Source: Lysobacterales bacterium UBA2790 (GTDB lineage: Bacteria; Pseudomonadota; Gammaproteobacteria; Xanthomonadales; Xanthomonadaceae). From it: 5,027 nucleotides of DNA. Below the pieces are notes generated by a model. It made no database searches. It saw only the letters and a list, made by a program, of their open reading frames with translations, and was not told the origin of the DNA. The stretch is from the NCBI GenBank assembly GCA_002352135.1, contig DEHW01000031.1:8687-13713 (forward strand). The letters are read 5' to 3'. The position numbers and the translations under genes are program-made. Numbering within the stretch: position 1 is the stretch's first letter; every line of letters begins with the position of its first letter. Shown here in pieces: positions 1 to 5,027 of the stretch.

Positions 1-47
1 GGCGGCGCAATTCCGTAAGATGGGCGCCCGCCGCCGGTCTTCTCGCC

Positions 48-1397
48 ATGAACGCTGTGTCTACTTTGCAACGCCTGCGCAGCGAAATGCGTGCTACCGG
101 CCTCCTCGCCCTTCCGCTGGTGCTGGGACAGTTGTCCTCCATGGCGATGAATGTGGTGGACACGATTCTGGCCGGACGGCATTCGGCGCTGACCCAGGCG
201 GCGGTGGCAATTGGTACGGCGGTGTGGTCGGTCGCCATTCTCAGCCTGATCGGCGTGATGATGGCCGTTCCGCCTTCCGTGGCCCAGTTGGATGGCGCAG
301 GACGACGGCAGGAAATTGCCCGCGTTTTCCGGCAGTCGTTGTGGCTGGCGCTGCTGATGGGCTTCGGACTGTGGCTGTTTTTGCGCCATGCCGGCTGGTT
401 GCTGGAACTGGCAGGTGTGGCTGCCGATGTGCGTCCGCAGGCCTTGGGATTTCTGGATGGGGTGTCCTGGGGAGCACCCGCGTTGGCTCTTCTTCTGTGT
501 TTTCGTTACCTCAGCGAAGGGGTCTCGCTGACCCGGCCAACCATGGTCATCGGCTTGGTGGGCCTGCTGTTTCTGGTGCCGCTTGGCTATGCGCTGATGT
601 TCGGTGCTTGGGGTATGCCGGAATTGGGCGCAAGAGGGCTCGGTATCGCCACCAGCGTCACGCTCTGGAGTCAGGCCAGCGCCTTTGCCTGGCATTTGTC
701 GCGCGGTCGTGGCTATCGCGATCTTCACTTGTATGCGACGTGGGAGGGGCCGCAGTGGAAGCCGATTGCGCAGTTGTTGAAGATCGGCTTGCCGATGGGT
801 TTCTCGGTCTTCATGGAGGGCGGACTCTTCATTGCCACCGCACTGATCATCGGCAGTCTCGGCACGATTCCGACGGCCGCCCATCAGGTGGCCATCAATC
901 TGGCTTCGGTGACATTCATGGTGCCGCTGGGCGTTGCCATGGCGACCACGGTCAGGGTCGGCAATGCGGTCGGGCGCGCAGATGTACCGGGCGTGCGCTG
1001 GGCCGGTGGTGCAGGCTATGCCATTACGTTGGTAACGCAGGCAGCCTCCGCATTGGTTCTGTTGGTCGGTGCGCCATGGATTGCGGCGATCTGGACCAGT
1101 GACCGCGCTGTGGCGGCCTTGGCGGCGCAATTGATGCTGCTGGCGGCGGCCTTCCAGTTCTCGGATGGCATCCAAGCGGCGTCGGCCGGTGCTTTGCGTG
1201 GCATGAAAGACACCCGCATGCCAATGCTGATCACGGTGCTGGCTTATTGGGGACTGGGCATGCCCATGGGGTATTGGCTCGGTATCGTGCGCGGCGAAGG
1301 TGCCGCAGGCATGTGGGTCGGTTTGATTGTGGGATTGACCGCCGCTGCGGTGCTGTTGACTTGGCGCTTCCACGTGCTTTCCAAACGCCCCCTGTAG
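48..1397 (+). CDS. norM: MATE-family multidrug efflux transporter, NorM type
   Basis: This is an inner-membrane antiporter expected to export cationic drugs or toxic metabolites in exchange for Na+ or H+. The 449 residues match the usual NorM length (about 450-460) and show about 12 hydrophobic helices in two six-helix halves, joined by a polar loop at residues 217-240. Visible family signatures are the P-x3-GQL...VDTILAG block (residues 23-43), VAQLDGAGRR (78-87), LTRPTMVIG (161-169), AAHQVAIN (277-284), RVGNAVGRAD (303-312) and GALRGMKDT (381-389). Three membrane acids that align with the functional acids of Vibrio cholerae NorM (D36, E255, D371) are present as D38, E257 and D373, so the pump looks intact. 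The start at 48 gives a normal N-terminus but lacks a clear Shine-Dalgarno sequence. The frame stays open to the window edge without another ATG, GTG or TTG, so a start upstream of the window cannot be fully excluded. The exact substrate cannot be read from sequence. Confidence 0.93.
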   Translation: MNAVSTLQRLRSEMRATGLLALPLVLGQLSSMAMNVVDTILAGRHSALTQAAVAIGTAVWSVAILSLIGVMMAVPPSVAQLDGAGRRQEIARVFRQSLWLALLMGFGLWLFLRHAGWLLELAGVAADVRPQALGFLDGVSWGAPALALLLCFRYLSEGVSLTRPTMVIGLVGLLFLVPLGYALMFGAWGMPELGARGLGIATSVTLWSQASAFAWHLSRGRGYRDLHLYATWEGPQWKPIAQLLKIGLPMGFSVFMEGGLFIATALIIGSLGTIPTAAHQVAINLASVTFMVPLGVAMATTVRVGNAVGRADVPGVRWAGGAGYAITLVTQAASALVLLVGAPWIAAIWTSDRAVAALAAQLMLLAAAFQFSDGIQAASAGALRGMKDTRMPMLITVLAYWGLGMPMGYWLGIVRGEGAAGMWVGLIVGLTAAAVLLTWRFHVLSKRPL

Positions 1398-1487
1398 CGT
1401 CCTTTGCCTGAATTGCAGGCGGCGCCGTCATGACCTTCAGCGCTTGCGCGCGTCCCTGCGTCTGCGCATGCTTGGCCCAGTTCCCTT

Positions 1488-1492
1488 GAGAT
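1488..1492 (+). promoter_or_regulatory. Weak ribosome binding site that favours the sppA start at 1500
   Basis: GAGAT lies here, and its GAG core ends nine bases before the ATG at 1500. Relative to the in-frame ATG at 1491 the same GAG directly abuts the start codon and could not act as a ribosome binding site. This is the main reason for choosing 1500 over 1491; the two starts differ by only three residues (MST). Confidence 0.35.
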
Positions 1493-1499
1493 GTCGACC

Positions 1500-3368
1500 A
1501 TGGCTCAATCCGATTCCAACTTCTTCGTGCGGTCCCTGCGCTTCATCTGGGATGCGGTCAATTTCAGTCGTCGCCTGGTGTTGAACGGTCTGTTTGTGCT
1601 GATTGTCGTTGTCGTGGTGATCGGGATGTTCTCGGGCGGTGCAACGCTGCAGGACCGGACCGCGCTGGTTCTCGCGCCGCAAGGCAGCCTGGTGGAGCAG
1701 TTCTCGGTGGATCCAAGCTCCAGGGCACTGGCGCAACTCACCGGCGATGAAATCGCGGAAACGCAGGTGCGCGATGTGGTTCGCGGCATCGACGCCGCTG
1801 CCGCCGATACGCGCATCGAGCGATTGGTGATTCGGCCTGACCAATTGGCCTCGGCCGGGATGGTCAGCCTGCGTGAGATTGGCGCGGCGTTGAAGCGATT
1901 CAAAGCCGCTGGCAAGCAGGTCGTCGCCTACGCCGACGGCATGGATCAGCGCGGTTACTACCTCGCCGCGCATGCCGACGAGATTTACCTGCATCCGGGT
2001 GGTGCGGTGCTGCTGGAAGGCCTGGGTCGTTACCGCGCCTACTACCGCGAAGGTCTGCAGGACAAGCTCGGGGTGAAGGTGCATCTGTTCCGGGTGGGTG
2101 AGTTCAAGTCCTTTGCCGAACCCTACATTCTGGACGCGCCATCCGATGCGGCGCGCGAGGCCGACCTTTTCTGGATGGGGGACGTCTGGCGCCGCTATCT
2201 GGAAGAAATCGCCGAACTGCGCAAGCTTGACGCGAACACCTTGCAGGCGGCTATCGATGGGATCGATGCGGAAATTGCGGGTGTCGAGGGCGATTTGGCG
2301 CAGTTGGCCTTGAAGCAGGGTCTCGTCACCGAATTGAAGACGCTGGATGAGTTCCGCGCCCTGATGATCGAACGCGGGGTGGCCGATGAGGACGGTCACA
2401 GCTTTCAGCAGGTCGATCTGGATGGCTATCTGTCCTTCGTGGATCGCGAGCACTTGCCATTCGACGCCCGCCCGCAAGTGGCCATCATCGTCGCGCAGGG
2501 CGGCATTACCGATGGCGAACAACCGCAGGGCAGTGTTGGCGGGGTGTCGACGTCGGCGCTGATTCGCCGTGCGCGCGAAGACGATGATGTACACGCGCTG
2601 GTTCTGCGCGTGGATTCGCCGGGCGGCGGCGTGTTTCCGTCCGAGCAGATCCGGCGTGAGGTGGAGCTGACCAAGGCGGCGGGCAAGCCGGTCGTGGTGT
2701 CGATGGCCAACGTGGCGGCATCGGGTGGCTACTGGATCTCCATGAATGCCGATGAGATTTTTGCCGATCCCAGCACCATTACCGGTTCGATTGGAATCTT
2801 CGGCCTCTGGCTGACCGGCGAAGAGACGCTGGCCAAAGTCGGTGCTCGGGTCGACGGCGTCGGCACAACGGCCATTGCTGGCGCGTTTGATCCGATGCGC
2901 CCGATGAACCCGATTGTGGGGAAGGTGTTGCAGAGTGTCATTGAATCGGGCTATCGCGACTTCATCGGCAAGGTCGCTGCCGCGCGCGAGAAGCCGGTCG
3001 CGGACATTGATGCGGTAGCGCGCGGCCGGGTGTGGAGTGGGGCACAGGCGGCAGAACGCGGCTTGGTTGATACCCTCGGCGGATTGCAGGAGGCAATCGC
3101 CTCGGCGGCCGAGCGGGCCGGACTCGAGAAGGATGGCTTCGGCAGCCGCTACATCGAGGAGGAGCCAAGCCCGTTCGAGAGCTTCCTCGCCGATCTGTCG
3201 CGCAACGCCGCCGTGCAAACTCTTGCCCTGAATGTGGGGCTGCCCCGGATGTTGGGCCTAGAGAACCCGCATCTGCAGCGTCTGGAGGCCGAGCTGTCGA
3301 CGATGGCTGCGCCGGTTCGTGGCACCCCGATCCGTGCCGTCGCACATTGTTTCTGCGAGCTGGACTGA
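1500..3368 (+). CDS. sppA: Signal peptide peptidase SppA, 67K type (protease IV)
   Basis: This membrane-anchored serine protease with a Ser/Lys dyad degrades signal peptides left in the inner membrane after secretion; its catalytic body faces the periplasm. The 622 residues match the long duplicated form (E. coli SppA, 618). A single N-terminal anchor is visible at about residues 27-44 (a run rich in V, I and L) after the basic stretch NFSRR. The N-terminal peptidase-S49 domain carries the general-base lysine K203 in EFKSFAEPY, equivalent to E. coli K209. The C-terminal S49 domain carries VDSPGGG (371-377) and the nucleophile S408 in NVAASGGYW, equivalent to E. coli S409, followed by PSTITGSIGIFG (424-435). 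Both catalytic residues are present. The C-terminus ends in a Cys-x-Cys pair (HCFCELD) whose role I do not know. An alternative start at 1491 adds three residues. It lies 102 bases after norM with no strong terminator between, so read-through from norM is possible. Confidence 0.95.
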   Translation: MAQSDSNFFVRSLRFIWDAVNFSRRLVLNGLFVLIVVVVVIGMFSGGATLQDRTALVLAPQGSLVEQFSVDPSSRALAQLTGDEIAETQVRDVVRGIDAAAADTRIERLVIRPDQLASAGMVSLREIGAALKRFKAAGKQVVAYADGMDQRGYYLAAHADEIYLHPGGAVLLEGLGRYRAYYREGLQDKLGVKVHLFRVGEFKSFAEPYILDAPSDAAREADLFWMGDVWRRYLEEIAELRKLDANTLQAAIDGIDAEIAGVEGDLAQLALKQGLVTELKTLDEFRALMIERGVADEDGHSFQQVDLDGYLSFVDREHLPFDARPQVAIIVAQGGITDGEQPQGSVGGVSTSALIRRAREDDDVHALVLRVDSPGGGVFPSEQIRREVELTKAAGKPVVVSMANVAASGGYWISMNADEIFADPSTITGSIGIFGLWLTGEETLAKVGARVDGVGTTAIAGAFDPMRPMNPIVGKVLQSVIESGYRDFIGKVAAAREKPVADIDAVARGRVWSGAQAAERGLVDTLGGLQEAIASAAERAGLEKDGFGSRYIEEEPSPFESFLADLSRNAAVQTLALNVGLPRMLGLENPHLQRLEAELSTMAAPVRGTPIRAVAHCFCELD

Positions 3369-3373
3369 CCTGA

Positions 3374-3412
3374 GCAGGCCATCAGGGCAGTCACTGACTG
3401 CCCTGATGCTGC
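3374..3412 (+). terminator. Very stable hairpin just after sppA, possible terminator without a T-tract
   Basis: A perfect 13-base-pair stem (3380-3392 with 3396-3408) closes on the three-base loop ACT. It extends by four more pairs (GCAG 3374-3377 with CTGC 3409-3412) across a two-base bulge. It begins five bases after the sppA stop, the usual place for a terminator or a 3'-end stabiliser. The sequence after it (3413 onward, GGTTCGGACG) has no run of T, so classical intrinsic termination is uncertain. The hairpin is visible; its function is inferred. Confidence 0.5.
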
Positions 3413-3450
3413 GGTTCGGACGCGATGCAGTTGGCAGTTTGGCCTCATTT

Positions 3451-3469
3451 ACTTGCGTCAACTTCGTCA
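3451..3469 (+). repeat. Imperfect tandem repeat of 10 and 9 bases upstream of oleA
   Basis: ACTTGCGTCA (3451-3460) is followed directly by ACTTCGTCA (3461-3469), identical except for one missing G. The copies sit about one helical turn apart, about 45-65 bases before the oleA start, where a regulator could bind. I found no convincing -35/-10 pair in this 146-base gap; the best candidate, TTGCGT (3454) with TAGCGT (3476), is poor. The repeat could be chance. Confidence 0.3.
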
Positions 3470-3514
3470 AACCGGTAGCGTTCTCAGGCTTTGCTGCCTT
3501 GTTTGGATGTCTAC

Positions 3515-4531
3515 ATGCTGTTTCAGCACGTTTCCATCGCGAGTGTGGTGCATGTCGATGCTCCGCACGCGCTCAGTTCAGATGACATCAATGATCGTCT
3601 GCGTCCGACGCTGACTCGACTCGGAATTCGCGCGGATGTCCTGAAGGACATCGCCGGAATCCATTCGCGACGCATGTGGGACGACGAAACACTCGCCTCG
3701 GATGCGGCAACCATGGCGGCGGAAAAGGCGCTGGCGGAAGTCGGTGTGGATCGTGCGCGGATCGGTTTGTTGGTCAATACCTCGGTCAGTCGCGATTTCC
3801 TGGAGCCTTCGACCGCCAGCATCGTGTCGGGCAATCTCGGTTTGTCCGAAAACTGCCAGAACTTTGATGTCGCCAACGCCTGTCTGGCCTTCCTCAACGG
3901 CATGGACATCGCCAGCCGGATGATTGAGCGCGGCGAGATCGACTATGCGCTCGTCGTGGACGGCGAAACGGCCAATCTGGTTTACGAAAAGACCATCCAG
4001 CGCATGTTGTCGCCGGACATCGGCGAAGACGATTTCCGTAGCGAGCTGGCCTCCTTGACCCTGGGCTGCGGTGCCGCGGCCATGGTACTTGCGCGGCGCG
4101 AGCTGGCGCCTGATGCGCCGCGCTATCGCGGCGGTGTGACCCGCGCGGCAACGCAGTGGAATGGGCTGTGTCGCGGCAATCTCGACCGGATGGTCACCGA
4201 TACCAAGATGCTGCTGATCGAAGGCATGAAACTGGCCGCGGCGACGTTCCATGCGGCGCGTCAGGCCCTGGGCTGGGCGGTAGAAGAAATTGATGAGTTC
4301 GTCATTCACCAGGTCAGCCGTGTGCACACCGATGCACTGGTAAAGACCGTCGGCATTGACCCGCGCAAGGTGTTCACGATTTTCCGAGAGCACGGCAACA
4401 TCGGTCCGGCCTCGGTGCCGATCGTGCTGTCCAAGCTGAAGGAAATGGGCCGCCTGCGCAAAGGTCAGCGCATCGCCCTGCTGGGCATCGGCTCCGGGCT
4501 CAATTGCTCGATGGCGGAAGTAGTCTGGTAG
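3515..4531 (+). CDS. oleA: OleA, head-to-head acyl-CoA condensing enzyme (thiolase superfamily)
   Basis: OleA condenses two long-chain fatty acyl-CoAs into a 2-alkyl-3-ketoalkanoic acid, the first step of long-chain olefin (C-C head-to-head hydrocarbon) synthesis. OleD then reduces the acid, OleC forms a beta-lactone, and OleB decarboxylates it to a cis-alkene. The 338-residue protein matches X. campestris OleA in length and, from memory, in most of its sequence. The active site is complete: nucleophile C123 in DVANACLAF, H265 in VIHQVSR, N295 in EHGNIGPAS and the second-channel glutamate E97 in FLEPST. Each sits exactly 20 positions below the published crystal numbering (C143, H285, N315, E117), which I recall includes a tag. 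These features favour OleA over a FabH-type ketoacyl synthase. The ATG at 3515 gives the family N-terminus MLFQ; only a weak GGA (3505-3507) precedes it, and the upstream in-frame TTG at 3491 would add eight atypical residues. oleB, oleC and oleD are not adjacent: sppA lies upstream and aceB downstream. Confidence 0.95.
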   Translation: MLFQHVSIASVVHVDAPHALSSDDINDRLRPTLTRLGIRADVLKDIAGIHSRRMWDDETLASDAATMAAEKALAEVGVDRARIGLLVNTSVSRDFLEPSTASIVSGNLGLSENCQNFDVANACLAFLNGMDIASRMIERGEIDYALVVDGETANLVYEKTIQRMLSPDIGEDDFRSELASLTLGCGAAAMVLARRELAPDAPRYRGGVTRAATQWNGLCRGNLDRMVTDTKMLLIEGMKLAAATFHAARQALGWAVEEIDEFVIHQVSRVHTDALVKTVGIDPRKVFTIFREHGNIGPASVPIVLSKLKEMGRLRKGQRIALLGIGSGLNCSMAEVVW

Positions 4532-4533
4532 TC

Positions 4534-4555
4534 CCGATGTTGGCCCGTACATCGG
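4534..4555 (+). other. Small hairpin immediately after the oleA stop
   Basis: CCGATGT (4534-4540) and ACATCGG (4549-4555) form a perfect seven-pair stem with an eight-base loop, starting two bases after the oleA stop codon, followed by only three T. It may help protect or end the transcript ahead of the stronger terminator at 4601, or be incidental. Confidence 0.3.
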
Positions 4556-4600
4556 TTTCGATGTCGGCCAGTCCAGTTTGTCACTTGCGATCGTCCTTCT

Positions 4601-4632
4601 CACAGCCACCTCCGGGTGGCTGTGTTGTTTTC
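4601..4632 (+). terminator. Rho-independent terminator of oleA
   Basis: CACAGCCACC (4601-4610) pairs perfectly with GGTGGCTGTG (4615-4624) around the tetraloop TCCG, and the stem is followed directly by a T-rich run, TTGTTTT (4625-4631). This is a standard intrinsic terminator on the plus strand, 70 bases after the oleA stop. It should separate oleA from the aceB transcript. It has no comparable T-run on the other strand side, so it reads as one-directional. Confidence 0.88.
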
Positions 4633-4715
4633 CGGTGCGGGAAGGGCGAATGCAAGTGCTTGATTGATATCGCTTGGATGGCTTCTGGATGTCGGGTGCA
4701 TACTGTCGTGAGGCG

Positions 4716-4744
4716 TTCTCATAAAAATTGATGATGTTTTTAAT
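4716..4744 (+). promoter_or_regulatory. Candidate sigma-70 promoter for aceB
   Basis: TTCTCA (4716-4721, four of six to the -35 consensus) and TTTAAT (4739-4744, five of six to the -10 consensus) are 17 bases apart. They lie in an AT-rich patch that stands out from the GC-rich surroundings, downstream of the oleA terminator. Transcription would start near 4751 and give a leader of about 60 bases before the aceB ATG. This is a match by eye only. Other pairings in the patch, such as TTGATG at 4728, gave worse -10 boxes. Confidence 0.38.
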
Positions 4745-4762
4745 TGAAACATTTGTGTTTCA
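4745..4762 (+). promoter_or_regulatory. Perfect 18-base palindrome, likely operator of aceB
   Basis: TGAAACA (4745-4751) and TGTTTCA (4756-4762) are exact inverted repeats around TTTG. The palindrome directly follows the candidate -10 box and covers the expected transcription start, a typical position for a repressor operator. The arms GAAAC/GTTTC resemble the half-sites known for the fatty-acid-responsive TetR-family regulator PsrA, but the spacing between these half-sites (six bases) is longer than I recall for PsrA, so the regulator is not identified. It has only a weak, AT-rich stem and no T-tract, so it is unlikely to be a terminator. Confidence 0.45.
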
Positions 4763-4801
4763 TATTGCTGCCTTGCGGCATACGGTGACGCTCCCCGCAA
4801 C

Positions 4802-4805
4802 GGAG
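4802..4805 (+). promoter_or_regulatory. Ribosome binding site of aceB
   Basis: GGAG lies seven bases before the ATG at 4813, a good match to Shine-Dalgarno sequence and spacing, and it fixes the aceB start. It is the clearest ribosome binding site in the window. Confidence 0.65.
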
Positions 4806-4812
4806 CATCTCC

Positions 4813-5027
4813 ATGAGCCAGGCCGCCGCCCAACCCAAGGTTCACATCGCCGTCGCTTCTGATCCGCGCGCCGCCAGTGTGCTGACGACGGAAGCCGTTT
4901 CCCTGCTCGCCGAGGTGCATGCCCGTTTCGAGCCGACACGTCAGGCCTTGCTGGCCGAGCGCAAGCAATTCCAGGCGCGCATCGATGCGGGCGCCCTGCC
5001 AGACTTCCGAGAAGACACCCGCCACAT
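4813..5027 (+). CDS. aceB: Malate synthase A, N-terminal part (cut by the window end)
   Basis: Malate synthase condenses glyoxylate with acetyl-CoA to malate, the second step of the glyoxylate shunt that lets cells grow on acetate and fatty acids; it acts in the cytoplasm. Only the first 71 full codons are present; the family is usually about 530-540 residues. Recognisable N-terminal features are LTTEAVSLLAEVHARFEPTR (residues 24-43), the following LLAERKQFQARIDAGALPDF (46-65) and an RxDTRH-like segment (66-71), which match the conserved start of bacterial malate synthase A. The catalytic TIM-barrel residues lie outside the window. The start at 4813 is supported by the GGAG at 4802. It begins a new transcription unit after the oleA terminator; isocitrate lyase (aceA) commonly follows aceB and may lie just downstream. 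The palindrome at 4745 suggests repressor control. Confidence 0.85.
   Translation, partial: MSQAAAQPKVHIAVASDPRAASVLTTEAVSLLAEVHARFEPTRQALLAERKQFQARIDAGALPDFREDTRH

Noticed and set aside
22..29. GGGCGCCC palindrome ahead of norM
   Set aside because: Eight-base GC palindromes are expected by chance in GC-rich DNA, and nothing around it suggests an operator.
20..1102. A 360-codon plus-strand frame overlapping norM
   Set aside because: It is out of frame with the MATE protein, and its translation is Gly/Arg/Cys-rich without membrane helices or known domains.
1406..1420. Possible terminator after norM (GCCTG AATTG CAGGC)
   Set aside because: The stem is only five pairs and no T-run follows, so it is too weak to call. 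It is recorded because it leaves norM-sppA read-through possible.
1437..3218. A 593-codon open frame on the minus strand across sppA
   Set aside because: It lies almost wholly antisense to sppA, whose family motifs and catalytic residues are unmistakable. The antisense translation is rich in His, Arg and Gln and shows no recognisable domain. Long antisense frames are common in GC-rich genes because of codon bias.
3491..3514. TTG start giving OleA eight extra residues
   Set aside because: The only purine-rich stretch (AGG at 3486-3488) is two bases from the TTG, too close to serve, and the extra residues do not match the OleA N-terminus, whereas the ATG at 3515 gives the exact 338-residue family length.
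3578..4609. A 343-codon minus-strand open frame across oleA
   Set aside because: Same situation: it is the shadow of a well-identified gene, has no recognisable motif, and its start falls inside the oleA terminator.
4504..4731. A 75-codon plus-strand frame running from the end of oleA into the intergenic region
   Set aside because: It starts inside oleA, reads through the intrinsic terminator hairpin, has no ribosome binding site, and has a low-complexity, Cys/Ser-rich translation.
4600..5025. A 141-codon minus-strand frame over the aceB start region
   Set aside because: It is antisense to the malate synthase N-terminus, the aceB promoter region and the oleA terminator; no motif supports it.

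Overview
The window looks like ordinary chromosomal DNA from a GC-rich gammaproteobacterium, most likely of the order Xanthomonadales (Lysobacterales). Base composition is high in G+C by eye. The third gene is very close, from memory, to the biochemically studied OleA of Xanthomonas campestris, with the same 338-residue length and the same active-site register. All four genes lie on the plus strand. I see no RNA gene, insertion sequence, CRISPR array or sign of recent transfer.

Layout. 1-47: upstream sequence with no recognisable signal. 48-1397: a 12-helix MATE-family multidrug exporter of the NorM type. 1398-1499: a short gap with no convincing terminator. 1500-3368: the long (67K) form of the membrane-bound signal peptide peptidase SppA. 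3369-3514: a gap with a very stable hairpin and a small tandem repeat. 3515-4531: OleA, the thiolase-fold enzyme that joins two fatty acyl-CoAs head to head. 4532-4812: a 281-base gap holding a weak hairpin, a textbook intrinsic terminator, a small AT-rich promoter-like region and an 18-base perfect palindrome. 4813 to the window end: the first 71 codons of malate synthase A (aceB), the glyoxylate-shunt enzyme.

How the genes relate. norM and sppA could share a transcript, since nothing clearly separates them, but their functions are unrelated (drug efflux; clearance of signal peptides in the membrane). oleA appears to be its own unit, bounded by hairpins on both sides, and none of oleB, oleC or oleD is next to it. 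aceB starts a new unit, probably one that continues past the window. oleA and aceB both deal with fatty-acid-derived CoA metabolism. The palindrome at the likely aceB transcription start (half-sites GAAAC/GTTTC) is the most interesting regulatory signal here. I do not see a novel multi-gene system. The points worth a second look are the isolated oleA and the non-coding signals around it.
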